NCBI GenBank assembly: GCA_937906165.1
Contig: CALCYA010000117.1
Coordinates: 1 to 40,463, forward strand
Source of the DNA: an uncultured Bacteroidales bacterium
GTDB lineage: Bacteria > Bacteroidota > Bacteroidia > Bacteroidales > Bacteroidaceae
Length of the DNA: 40,463 nt
Direction: 5' to 3'
Shown in pieces: positions 31,662-40,216 of this stretch; position 1 is the stretch's first letter, and every line of letters starts with the position of its first letter. Position numbers and translations under genes: made by a program. Under the pieces are notes generated by a model that did no database searches, was not told the origin of the DNA, and worked only from the letters and a program-made list of their open reading frames with translations.

Positions 31662-33710
31662 TTACTTCATCAGCTCTATGCTGCGCTTGACAAAGTTGTT
31701 CAGCGCCTCGCCTGTGAGCATGTTGTTCTGCAACAGGGTGATGTCAATGAGCTGTTTCACTGTGTTGTCACCGGCTGCATACTCGGCAAGGATTGCCTCT
31801 TTCTCGCTCTTGGCAGCAGTAATCTCTTTTTCAATCTCAAAGAGCTCGTCCTTCTCGCTCTGCGATACCTCGTCCTCCTTCTTGCCGTTGCGTGCATCGT
31901 AGAGCTCCTTGCGGCGGCTCTCCTTTGCAGCTTTCTTTTCGTCGACAGGCTGCAGTTTCTCCGCACACTCCTTCTCGGCATTCTCAAGCACGCGCTTGAT
32001 GAGAGGATGCTCCTCGTTCAGCAGCACGTTGAACATATCGGGCATCTCACCGTAGAACGACATGCCGGGCTGTATTGCAGCCATCTCCTTCATACGGCGC
32101 ATATACTCTGCCTGTGTAATTATCACAGGGGCACCGTTCTCGCCCATAGCCTGTGTCATCACGTGGAACTCTCTTTTCTCCATCTGTGGCAGCTGGCTCT
32201 CGAAGATGCCTGTGAGCACCTCTCTCTTGTTCTCGGCAAGGATGCTCATCTTCTGCTCCTCCTTTACAATGAGGTTCTCTACAGTGTCGCTGTCTACACG
32301 TGTGAAGCGTGCCTTCTCGAACTTGCGCTCCAACAGACTGATGAGTGCCACGTCGAGCTGGCCGTCCATAAGCAACACGTTGTAGCCTTTGTTCTTTGCG
32401 TTGTCGATGAAGCTGAACTCCTTCTCCTTGTCGTTCGAGTAGAGGTATATCACGTTGCCCTCCTTGTCGGTCTGCTCGCCCGCAATGAGCTTGTTGTACT
32501 CCTCGTAGGTGTACTTTGTGCCGTCTGTATCCTGCAACAGCGCGAATTTGCTTGCCTTGTCATAGAAATCCTCCTCGGTAAGCATGCCGTAGTGGATGAA
32601 GATCTTTAGATCGTTCCACTTCTCCTCGAACTCCTTGCGGTCGCTCTTGAATATCTGCTGCAAGCGGTCCGACACCTTCTTTGAGATATATGTGGAGATC
32701 TTCTTTACATTGGAGTCGCTCTGAAGGTAAGAACGTGACACGTTGAGCGGAATGTCGGGTGAGTCAATAACACCATGCATCAATGTGAGGAAGTCGGGAA
32801 CGATACCCTCGACCTCGTCGGTCACATATACCTGGTTGCAGAACAACAGTATCTTGTTCTTCTGGAGCTCGAGGTTGCTCTTTACCTTGGGGAAATAGAG
32901 TATACCGGTGAGGTTGAACGGGAAGTCCACGTTCAGGTGAATCCAGAAGAGCGGCTCATCGCTCATTGGGTAGAGCTTGCGGTAGAACTCCTTGTAATCC
33001 TCGTCCTTCAGCTCGCTTGGCTTGCGTGTCCACAGCGGGGTAGTGTCGTTGATGATGTTGTCCTCGTCGGTATCTACCTGTTTGCCGTCCTTCCACTCCT
33101 TCTTCTTGCCGAATGCAATCTCAACGGGCAAGAAGCGGCAGTATTTGTTAAGGATGGCGCTGATGCGGCTCTCGCTCAGGAACTCCTTGCTGTCCTCGTC
33201 AATGTACATGATGATGTCAGTACCGCGCTCGGCCTTCTCAACCTCCTCAAGAGTGTATTCGGGGCTGCCGTCGCAACTCCATTTCACAGCCTGTGCGCCG
33301 TCACGATATGACTTTGTCACAATCTCCACCTTCTTTGACACCATGAATGCCGAGTAGAAACCGAGACCGAAGTGTCCGATGATGTTGTTTGCACTGTCCT
33401 TGTACTTCTCAAGGAAGTCTGTTGCGCCCGAGAGGGCAATCTGGTTGATGTACTTCTCGATTTCCTCGGCTGTGAGTCCGATACCGTTGTCGCTTACGGT
33501 GATTGTGTCGTTGCCGAGAGTGACCCTAACTCTTGGCGAACCGAGCTCACCCTTGAACTCGCCCTTCTCGTGAAGGGTCTTGAGCTTCTGTGTGGCATCG
33601 ATTGCGTTAGAAACAATCTCACGAAGGAAAATCTCGTGGTCGCTATACAAGAATTTCTTGATTACGGGGAAGATGTTTTCAGTCGTTACCCCAATGTTAC
33701 CTTTCTGCAT
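31662..33710 (-). CDS. htpG: Hsp90-family chaperone HtpG
   Basis: The 682-residue cytosolic chaperone has all GHKL ATPase motifs: EIFLREIVSNAIDA, DNGIGLT (ADP-binding) and GHFGLGFYSAFMV (nucleotide lid). The middle domain includes the LPLNVSR-like IPLNVSRSYLQ catalytic loop. The C-terminal dimerization domain has a charged linker rich in K and E (about residues 598-640). Length is slightly above the E. coli protein. The first ATG at 33710 fits the conserved KGNIGVTTENIFPVIK start. Confidence 0.96.
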   Translation of the reverse strand: MQKGNIGVTTENIFPVIKKFLYSDHEIFLREIVSNAIDATQKLKTLHEKGEFKGELGSPRVRVTLGNDTITVSDNGIGLTAEEIEKYINQIALSGATDFLEKYKDSANNIIGHFGLGFYSAFMVSKKVEIVTKSYRDGAQAVKWSCDGSPEYTLEEVEKAERGTDIIMYIDEDSKEFLSESRISAILNKYCRFLPVEIAFGKKKEWKDGKQVDTDEDNIINDTTPLWTRKPSELKDEDYKEFYRKLYPMSDEPLFWIHLNVDFPFNLTGILYFPKVKSNLELQKNKILLFCNQVYVTDEVEGIVPDFLTLMHGVIDSPDIPLNVSRSYLQSDSNVKKISTYISKKVSDRLQQIFKSDRKEFEEKWNDLKIFIHYGMLTEEDFYDKASKFALLQDTDGTKYTYEEYNKLIAGEQTDKEGNVIYLYSNDKEKEFSFIDNAKNKGYNVLLMDGQLDVALISLLERKFEKARFTRVDSDTVENLIVKEEQKMSILAENKREVLTGIFESQLPQMEKREFHVMTQAMGENGAPVIITQAEYMRRMKEMAAIQPGMSFYGEMPDMFNVLLNEEHPLIKRVLENAEKECAEKLQPVDEKKAAKESRRKELYDARNGKKEDEVSQSEKDELFEIEKEITAAKSEKEAILAEYAAGDNTVKQLIDITLLQNNMLTGEALNNFVKRSIELMK

Positions 33711-33790
33711 ATTATAAGTTTTTTAGTTTATGATACATAATTATGTCCTGCGCATAAACGGCAGGAGCTTTCTACATTATATAAACAAAA

Positions 33791-33820
33791 AAAATGCCAG
33801 TTGTTCCCAACTGACATTTT
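33791..33820 (-). terminator. Terminator of the AspT-like transporter gene
   Basis: On the minus strand a 13-bp stem with one wobble (33820-33808 with 33803-33791), a 4-base loop and a run of T residues follow the transporter stop by 39 bases. Confidence 0.8.
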
Positions 33821-33858
33821 GGCAGAATGTATCTGTTTGCCGTGTCCCTTTTGTCCTG

Positions 33859-35517
33859 TCAACAGAAGATGAGTATCATCATCTGTCCTACGAGTATTCT
33901 CAAGAACATTGCAAGAGGGTAGACTGTGGCATAGCCCACAGCTGCATCACCGCCTTTGCTCTGCTGGTTGGCAAAAGCCAAAGCCGGCGGGTTGGTGCAT
34001 GAGCCTGATATGACACCGGTCAATGTGTTGTATTTTATCTTAAATATGTAACGTCCTATAAAACCGGCAATGAGAATTGGGATAATCGTGATTATTGCTC
34101 CGTAAAGAATCCACATATATCCTCCCTTGTTCACAATGCTGTCAACGAACTCGCCACCGGCACCAAGTCCCACACAAGCAAGGAACAGCGTTATTCCTAT
34201 CTCCCTTATCATAAGGTTGGCACTGGTAGTGGTGTATGTTACAATGCCCAATTTAGGGCCGAAATAGCTTACAAGTATCGCAACAATGAGAGGACCGCCT
34301 GCCAAACCAAGCTTCAATGGGGTAGAAATCAGTGTTCCGCTCAACGGAATGCTTCCCAATATACATCCCAATGCAATACCTATGAAAATTGGTATAAGGT
34401 TAGGGTGGTCAAGGTACTTGCGCTCGTCGCCGAACATCTTCTTTATGTCATTTATGGCCGTCTCATGTCCTACAACTGTGATTATGTCACCTACCTGAAG
34501 GCGGAAGTTGGCCGTTGGGGCAAGGTCGACACTGGCACGGTGAACACGTGTCACATTCACTCCGAACTCTCTTCTTATGTTCAGTTTGCTCAGCTTCGTT
34601 CCGTTGAGTTTCGGGTTGGTGAATGTTATCTTGCGCGATATGAGCTCATCATCATTCTTTGTCCACTCTTGCTCTACAGGCTCACCAATGAGTGATGTCA
34701 ACTTCTCCTGTAATTCCTTGTCGGCAATGATTAGTACATGGTCACCTGTCTTCAGCCTGCTCTGCGAGTCGGCAATGAGGCAATGGCCTGTAGCCTTGTC
34801 TATTATTCGTGATACGATGAAGTTGAGGTTATTCCTCTTGCGTATCTCTTCAAGGGTTATACCGGTAATTTCCTGGTTTGTGACCTCGAGTGAGAGACGC
34901 TGAATGTCAATGCTATTGCTCTTCTCCTTGTTGAATCTTTTTTCTCCCTTGTACAGGAACTTCAAGGCAATGAGTGACAGGATACATCCGATGACGCCAA
35001 GAGGATAGGCCACGCTGTATCCCAATGCAATGTTTGAACTGTCATGGCCGAACATATCCTTGTATGCGGTGGATGCGGCTCCCATTCCGGGGGTGTTCGT
35101 CACTGCACCCGACATTATTCCGGTTATGGTGTCCACGCCTTCATTTGTGGTGAATATGAGCAATACTGCTGCAAGGACATCAAAGAAGACGATGATGCAG
35201 GTGATGATGTTGAGTTTGAGACCACCTGCCATGAAACTCGAGAAGAATCCCGGACCCACCTGCAGACCGATGGAGTATACAAAAAGGATAAGTCCGAACT
35301 CCTTGACAAAATGCAGCAGTTCACCGTCAAGCACCATCCCGAAATGCGATAGCAGGATACCGATGAAAAGAACCCAGGTTACGCCGAAAGAGATACCTGC
35401 TATTTTCACCCTGCTCAGATACACACCAATACCTACTGCAAGTGCAAGAATAATCATTGAGTGTGCGACTCCGGAACCGAAAAACAGGTTCCTGATGAAA
35501 TCAATCCAAAATTCCAT
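33859..35517 (-). CDS. AspT/YidE-type transporter with two RCK_C domains
   Basis: The 552-residue membrane protein has the YidE/YbjL duplication: an N-terminal membrane half (about residues 15-190), two soluble TrkA-C (RCK_C) modules (about 205-290 and 292-370) and a C-terminal membrane half (about 375-552). Both halves contain the paired GAVTNTPGMG and GSCTNPPAL signature hairpins. Related AspT exchanges aspartate for alanine; others are putative anion or dicarboxylate carriers, so the substrate is unknown. A minus-strand TAATTTTG at 35561-35568 matches the -7 consensus 43 bases before the start. It has its own terminator and is a single-gene unit. Confidence 0.88.
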   Translation of the reverse strand: MEFWIDFIRNLFFGSGVAHSMIILALAVGIGVYLSRVKIAGISFGVTWVLFIGILLSHFGMVLDGELLHFVKEFGLILFVYSIGLQVGPGFFSSFMAGGLKLNIITCIIVFFDVLAAVLLIFTTNEGVDTITGIMSGAVTNTPGMGAASTAYKDMFGHDSSNIALGYSVAYPLGVIGCILSLIALKFLYKGEKRFNKEKSNSIDIQRLSLEVTNQEITGITLEEIRKRNNLNFIVSRIIDKATGHCLIADSQSRLKTGDHVLIIADKELQEKLTSLIGEPVEQEWTKNDDELISRKITFTNPKLNGTKLSKLNIRREFGVNVTRVHRASVDLAPTANFRLQVGDIITVVGHETAINDIKKMFGDERKYLDHPNLIPIFIGIALGCILGSIPLSGTLISTPLKLGLAGGPLIVAILVSYFGPKLGIVTYTTTSANLMIREIGITLFLACVGLGAGGEFVDSIVNKGGYMWILYGAIITIIPILIAGFIGRYIFKIKYNTLTGVISGSCTNPPALAFANQQSKGGDAAVGYATVYPLAMFLRILVGQMMILIFC

Positions 35518-35803
35518 AAAGCAATATTTATAAAAGAATATCCAGTTTCTAAAAACTGCGCAAAATTACAGCAAAACGATATGGACTGAAATGTTAATTT
35601 ATCTTTATTGACGATACCTGTTATTGGTATTTCCGATTCATAAGAGCGGCCCGTAAGAGCGGCATTGCAGGTTGCAAAAACGGTTCACCTGCAAAGCCTG
35701 GGGGGAGGATGGGGTATTTTTTTCAATGAATTACAGGGAGTACTTTCACCAGCATAGCTAATTCCAATAAAAAACCGGCACTGTCAAAAACACAACAAAC
35801 AAC

Positions 35804-36030
35804 CGTCCTAACATCGGAGATAGGGCAAATGCTGTTTGAGCGGTGCATAATGTGTTGCTGTTTATGCATGAAAAGCGAGTTCTTTTGCCCCCGATGTTTG
35901 GACGACAAGTTGTTTGAGGCAAATTTTGCGTGACCGAGGAATGTCGCTTGCGACTTGTGAGCAAAGCGCAAAATGACTGTTTTTGCCTGTACCGGGACCT
36001 TTTGCTTACTTTTCAGTCATGAAAAGTAAG
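35804..36030. repeat. Multi-hairpin dispersed element
   Basis: Three stem-loop groups: (1) nested stems 35804-35817/35891-35904 (13 of 14 pairs), 35823-35829/35884-35890 and 35844-35850/35862-35868; (2) 35923-35930/35967-35974 enclosing 35943-35947/35950-35954; (3) 36005-36015/36020-36030, all perfect except the first. An inverted copy of the third hairpin with flanks lies at 40411-40463. It looks like a structured mobile repeat or RNA element. Confidence 0.65.
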
Positions 36031-36209
36031 TGATAGAACGATAACAGAAAGAATATATGATAACAGATTAAGGATAAGTTGTATATAAAATATAAGAGAT
36101 TATTTTTAGTAATAATATAGATGTTGTCCAAAACGTATCATGTCATTCTATATTTGCACTGTCATTGACTCGTTTTGCTTTTCGCAACCCAAACGGCATA
36201 ACCTAAACT

Positions 36210-36245
36210 CCTCCCCTGCCTGAGGGGAGGTGCCAGTTTACTGGC
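36210..36245. repeat. Two adjacent GC-rich hairpins
   Basis: CCTCCCCT pairs with AGGGGAGG (36210-36217 with 36223-36230), and GCCAGT with ACTGGC (36232-36237 with 36240-36245). The string CTCCCCTGCCTGAGGGGAGG resembles short palindromes scattered in Bacteroidetes genomes. Confidence 0.5.
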
Positions 36246-36363
36246 GGAGGGGTGGGAGTGCTACGTTTGACCTGTTGCTGCAAAACTCGTCGATAACAAA
36301 ACAAAAGAGCATTGGTTCGTTCATTGTTACACTAATGAACTCACCGATAACAAAACGTTGTTT

Positions 36364-36444
36364 TGTCATTCTGAACGAATGTGAAGAATCTCTTATTTCG
36401 CGATATTTTTGAGATCCCTCGTCGCTGCGCTCTGTCGGGATGAC
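36364..36444. repeat. Imperfect palindromic repeat (REP-like)
   Basis: TGTCATTCTGAACGAATGTG and AGAATCTC on the left match, imperfectly, the reverse complement of GAGATCCCTCGTCGCTGCGC and TCTGTCGGGATGACA on the right. It is a member of the same broad family as 30628-30700. Confidence 0.55.
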
Positions 36445-36517
36445 ACCATCGCAGTAGATATTTGTATCAATGGACAACTCCTATATTATTGCCTTATTTT
36501 TTATACTTTGCCGGTAT

Positions 36518-36550
36518 TAGAAAGATATCCTCCTATAGTTTGCTGGTTGG
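36518..36550. repeat. Short dispersed intergenic repeat, copy C
   Basis: GAAAGATATCCTCCTATAG followed by TTTGCTGGTT matches the repeat at 24-52 with a few substitutions. It lies just outside the terminator of the ketopantoate reductase-like gene. Confidence 0.45.
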
Positions 36551-36560
36551 CTGCAAATAC

Positions 36561-36602
36561 GTGAAAAGACTCCTGGCCTCATTAAGCCAAGAGTCTTCTC
36601 AC
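36561..36602 (-). terminator. Terminator of the ketopantoate reductase-like gene
   Basis: A 17-bp stem with two mismatches (36561-36577 with 36586-36602) and an 8-base loop lies 20 bases downstream of the minus-strand stop codon. Confidence 0.7.
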
Positions 36603-36621
36603 ACGTTGATAGTTACTTTAT

Positions 36622-37623
36622 TTAAAAGAACTTCAGATTACTGAATTCCGGTTTCAATTCACCTTTTTCAATACGGTGTATAACCTCCACTACAGTGTCG
36701 TTCATGGGGGTTGCCACGCCAACCTTGCGGCCGAATGCACTGACAACACCGTTTATTGCATCCACTTCGGTGAGCTTGCCTTTTTCAAGGTCCTGCAGCA
36801 TGCTTGCCTTCAGTTTGGCATGCTTGCGTATTGCAATGGGTATTATAAAGAAAGAGAATGCCTTTTTGATACGTCCTTTATAGTCGAGCAGTTTCACGAT
36901 GTCCTTACCCTGTACAGGTTCAATGCGTATGTTTCCTGCTGCGCATACGTCAATGCACTCCTTTATGAGTGCCTGGACAATCCTGCGAGATGCCTTGTCA
37001 CCGGCAGCTTCACCGAATGTACATCCCAACACGGCGCTCATGCCCGAGAATGCGGAGTTTATAAGCAGCTTGCTCCAGCGTGAGCCGATGAAGTTCTTGT
37101 CAATCTCAACAGGTCCCATAAGCTCAAGCAATGACTTGACTTCATTGATGTGGGCATTAGGTTGGGGCAATAGCGAACCAAGGGAGAATGTCAGTGAATC
37201 CGGCGCACTTGTCAGCTCACACACGCCGGGTTCTTTCATTGTCGCTCCCCAGGCAACAGTGCAGCCCAACACACGCTCTTCACCAACAATGTCGCCTATC
37301 TGCAGTTCCGGTATTCCGTTCTGTAGGGTAACAATTACGCCGTCATCGGCAAGGAACTCCTTGATGTAACTGACAACCTCGGCATTCTGCTGCTGCTTTG
37401 TCATAAGGAACAGAATGTCATATTTTTCTGACATCTCGTCTGGGGTATATGCCGTTACAGGATGTGAAAAGTTTACTGTCCCTGTTACTTTGGCCCCGTT
37501 TTTACGGAGTGCCTCAACGTGTGCCTTGTTGCGGTTGATGAGTTCTATTTTTCCACCGTTTTTGGTTATGTATGCGCCCAGGATTGTTCCCAATGAACCG
37601 GCGCCGTATATTGCTGCTCTCAT
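36622..37623 (-). CDS. panE: 2-dehydropantoate 2-reductase family protein
   Basis: The 333-residue protein has an N-terminal NADP-binding Rossmann motif GAGSLGTILGAY (GxGxxG) and the ketopantoate reductase C-terminal domain. FIGSRWSKLLINSAFSGMSA carries the conserved catalytic lysine, and SMLQDLEKGKLTEVDAINGV the conserved glutamate and asparagine region. Canonical PanE reduces ketopantoate to pantoate for CoA synthesis. No panB or panC is nearby and many paralogs exist, so the symbol is tentative. A minus-strand ATTG-N20-TATCTTTA pair at 37650-37681 is a candidate promoter. It is monocistronic. Confidence 0.85.
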   Translation of the reverse strand: MRAAIYGAGSLGTILGAYITKNGGKIELINRNKAHVEALRKNGAKVTGTVNFSHPVTAYTPDEMSEKYDILFLMTKQQQNAEVVSYIKEFLADDGVIVTLQNGIPELQIGDIVGEERVLGCTVAWGATMKEPGVCELTSAPDSLTFSLGSLLPQPNAHINEVKSLLELMGPVEIDKNFIGSRWSKLLINSAFSGMSAVLGCTFGEAAGDKASRRIVQALIKECIDVCAAGNIRIEPVQGKDIVKLLDYKGRIKKAFSFFIIPIAIRKHAKLKASMLQDLEKGKLTEVDAINGVVSAFGRKVGVATPMNDTVVEVIHRIEKGELKPEFSNLKFF

Positions 37624-37724
37624 AATATTCTTATTTTTTGATTAGGTTGTAAAGATAGTGCCTTTTGTTCATTTTTGCAATCTTGATGAACTTCAGGTGG
37701 TCGATATCCCGGTTTGTAAAAACA

Positions 37725-37752
37725 AAAAAGGAACTCATTTGAGTTCCTTTTT
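37725..37752 (-). terminator. Terminator after tRNA-Arg
   Basis: A perfect 13-bp stem (37725-37737 with 37740-37752) with a 2-base loop directly follows the 3' end of the tRNA on the minus strand. Confidence 0.85.
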
Positions 37753-37753
37753 G

Positions 37754-37827
37754 TGATCCCGACAGGATTCAAACCTGTAACCTTCTGATCCGTAGTCAGA
37801 TGCTCTATTCAGTTGAGCTACGAGACC
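37754..37827 (-). tRNA. tRNA-Arg (anticodon ACG)
   Basis: On the minus strand the gene folds into a cloverleaf. The acceptor GGTCTCG pairs with CGGGATC (two wobble pairs) and the discriminator is A. The D arm is GCTC..GAGC. The anticodon stem TCTGA/TCAGA holds the loop CTACGGA with anticodon ACG, reading CGN arginine codons after A34 deamination. The T arm is ACAGG/CCTGT with loop TTTGAAT. CCA is not encoded. It is followed directly by a terminator and lies between the ketopantoate reductase-like gene and the patatin gene. Confidence 0.96.
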
Positions 37828-37933
37828 GTTTGTAGTTGTTGTCGTTTGACGTGTGCAAAGGTACTGCTTTTTTTGAAACGTGCAAAACTTTTGATGATTT
37901 TTTTTCAAAAAAATGCAATATTCTTTGTTTTTC

Positions 37934-40216
37934 CTACTCAATGAACCTTTCATTGAACATAAACCAGCCAAGAGTGATTCCAAAATTGACACTGTTTTTG
38001 TGTGAACTGTAGTAGTTTGCAAATGCACTTACCGACAATCCCGAGAAGTGTGCTGCTACAGTCAGGTCACCGATATACTGGAAGTCGCTGAACCGTCTAT
38101 GGCCGTAGCTTGCAGTCCCGTCGCTGTTCTCCTTTATTTTACGGTAGGGCACAAACGCGTAGAAACTCGGGCGTATCTGTAGGAAACTGTTCAGTTTTAT
38201 AATAGGAGTAACACCTCCTGCAACGAACTGGTTGGCACGGAACTTGGGGTCATAGTTGAAGAGACTGTTCATGGTGGGGGTGAATGAACCTGCCTGCATC
38301 ATCGTTGACTGGTATGTGTGCGAAAGTCTGCGGGTAGAGTAGAAAATCTGTGCATATGTGCCCAGTGTCATCTTGCTTCCGATGTTGAAATGGTCGCGGC
38401 GTATGTAGTTTATCTGTAACCACGATTGGTGTAGTTTTGGATTCTTTACCTCTGTGATGCCACGGTACTTTTCATGTCCGCCTAGAAACAGGGCCGATAT
38501 CGATTCATACATTCCCGATGTAGGGAATGCTTTTGCGTTTAGGGTGTTGCCCTCGAATTTTATTCCTGCGCTGTAGAGGACCATGTCATTGCGGTCGAAT
38601 GACGGCGTGTTGAGGTCAAGTATGTTAGATGGCATGTACTCGTCCTTTATATCAGCAACGCCTATGCTGAATATTGCCCTGTGGTGGCTCAAGAATGGTA
38701 GCATGAACTTGACCTTTGCAAATATTTCTCGCTGATGGTTAAGCGCCACAGAGTTCTCCTTTGAGAACGGGTATTTCATGTTGTAGTAGTCTATGGTTGA
38801 ATAAGAACCGATAAACTTCATGGAGATAGGAAGTCTGCTGAGGAAATCTATGCGTCCCGACAACTGTACATTGTTATACACCTTACCGAACTGTCCGTCA
38901 AGGATAAACTCCTTTGCATGGTTGTCAAGGTTACGGTAGTGCAGTCCGTAATACAACTGGTTGGATATGTTCGTGGCAACGCTACCGCCCATCTTTAAAG
39001 TGAAAGGCGGGTTTATGGTCGCGTCAATGTGCAGCGTGTATGTGCTGTCTGTTTCATTGTACACCGCATGGGGTATAATGGATTCGATGTTGTTTCCCGA
39101 CATGAGACTGTAATATCCCTTCTTGCAATCCTCGAGCGTGAATTCGTCACCGAATTTGTAGAATTCGTTGGCTATGGACTTTGCCTGGTCTTCAGTGACA
39201 CCGTTCACTACAACCTCTTTGAATTTGAGCTCGGGAATACGCTCCTTGAATCTCTTGCGGTTTGCGGCAAGTATGGTGCTGTCCTGACGTCTGCTGACGC
39301 GTCCCTTTATGGAGTCGATGCGTTCTTTTGCATGCAAGTATCCTGCTTCCACAATCTGGTCAATCTTGTGGAAATCGAGCAGGTTCACCCCTTTGATGTC
39401 AAGGTCGAACTGTATACCGTCGTCATATGTGAGCCTGTAGTTGCTACGGTTGATAATCATATTCTCTACCTGGCTCATTATGTCTCTTTCGTCCGGTTCG
39501 GTAGGGTTGTCGCTTACCACGACGCCAATCATATAATCGGGGTTGAAATCATTCCTCATCACATCGTGAGGGAAATTGTTGTACAATCCGCCATCGTATA
39601 ACAATACACCATCTTTCTTTATTGGTTTGAAGAAGAATGGGTAGCTCATTGATGCACGCACCGCATCACCAAGGTCACCTTCGGAGAAAATCACCTGTTT
39701 TTTCTTGTGTACGTCCGATGCTACACAGCGGAACGGTATCATCAGACTATCGAAATTGCTCTTGCATGCAGCATTCGCTCCGGCAAAAGTCTCAAGGAAT
39801 CCCATGTTCATGGGGGTGGGGTTCACAAGGTTTACCGATGGTTTCAGTATATATAATGAATCCTTTAGGTCAAAGTGTATGTTTAGCATATCGGGGACTT
39901 CCCTGTTCTGTTTGAAGTAGAACATGTACTTGCGGTCCATAGTACCGGTGTACCAGCGTTGGAAGTCTTCGCTCTTCATTGAGGCAATCATCTCATCTGG
40001 GGTGTAGCCCATTGCGTAGAGTGCTGCTACGATTGCACCCATGGAGGTGCCGGTTGCATAGTCAATGGGGATATTTTCCTCTTCGAGAGCCTTTATTACA
40101 CCTATGTGAGCGAGTCCTTTTGCTCCGCCACCGCTCATGACAAGGCCCACCTTCTGTGCGCAGAGCAGCGAAGGCAGCATAAGCATTATAAGCAGTGTTA
40201 TGAGCAGTTTTTTCAT
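37934..40216 (-). CDS. Outer-membrane patatin-like phospholipase with POTRA/barrel (PlpD-like)
   Basis: The 760-residue protein starts with a signal peptide (KKLLITLLIMLMLPSLLCA; cleavage near A20). The patatin domain (about 22-320) has the oxyanion loop SGGGAKGLAHIG, nucleophile GTSMG (S58) and the DGG catalytic Asp in LLYDGGLYNNFP. A POTRA-like stretch (about 335-410) and a predicted 16-strand BamA-type beta barrel follow, ending near NFGITLGWFMFNERF. Bacteroidetes relatives of Pseudomonas PlpD (type Vd secretion) hold or export a lipase across the outer membrane. Whether the lipase domain faces outward or the periplasm is not decided. A minus-strand TATTTTTG at 40246-40253 is a candidate -7 element. 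Confidence 0.92.
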   Translation of the reverse strand: MKKLLITLLIMLMLPSLLCAQKVGLVMSGGGAKGLAHIGVIKALEEENIPIDYATGTSMGAIVAALYAMGYTPDEMIASMKSEDFQRWYTGTMDRKYMFYFKQNREVPDMLNIHFDLKDSLYILKPSVNLVNPTPMNMGFLETFAGANAACKSNFDSLMIPFRCVASDVHKKKQVIFSEGDLGDAVRASMSYPFFFKPIKKDGVLLYDGGLYNNFPHDVMRNDFNPDYMIGVVVSDNPTEPDERDIMSQVENMIINRSNYRLTYDDGIQFDLDIKGVNLLDFHKIDQIVEAGYLHAKERIDSIKGRVSRRQDSTILAANRKRFKERIPELKFKEVVVNGVTEDQAKSIANEFYKFGDEFTLEDCKKGYYSLMSGNNIESIIPHAVYNETDSTYTLHIDATINPPFTLKMGGSVATNISNQLYYGLHYRNLDNHAKEFILDGQFGKVYNNVQLSGRIDFLSRLPISMKFIGSYSTIDYYNMKYPFSKENSVALNHQREIFAKVKFMLPFLSHHRAIFSIGVADIKDEYMPSNILDLNTPSFDRNDMVLYSAGIKFEGNTLNAKAFPTSGMYESISALFLGGHEKYRGITEVKNPKLHQSWLQINYIRRDHFNIGSKMTLGTYAQIFYSTRRLSHTYQSTMMQAGSFTPTMNSLFNYDPKFRANQFVAGGVTPIIKLNSFLQIRPSFYAFVPYRKIKENSDGTASYGHRRFSDFQYIGDLTVAAHFSGLSVSAFANYYSSHKNSVNFGITLGWFMFNERFIE

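Larger units (their letters stand above)
35518..36621. other. 1.1-kb gene-free region carrying several repeat elements
   Basis: No convincing gene. It contains the transporter promoter (35561-35568), a repeat with GGTTCACCTGCAAA (35682-35695), a three-hairpin element (35804-36030), a 45-base AT-rich unstructured part, two GC-rich hairpins (36210-36245), AACTCRYCGATAACAAAAC direct repeats (36286-36302 and 36340-36356), a REP-like palindrome (36364-36444), a copy of the 24-52 repeat (36518-36550) and the ketopantoate reductase terminator. Confidence 0.7.

Noticed and set aside
31635..32609. Long open frame (324 codons), leucine-rich, on the plus strand
   Set aside because: It is antisense to htpG; the Leu/Val richness is the mirror of Lys/Glu codons in HtpG, and it has no family motif.
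35723..35971. 82-codon minus-strand frame (MRFAHKSQATF...)
   Set aside because: It is embedded in the multi-hairpin repeat, lacks a ribosome site or conserved motif, and is best explained by repeat structure.
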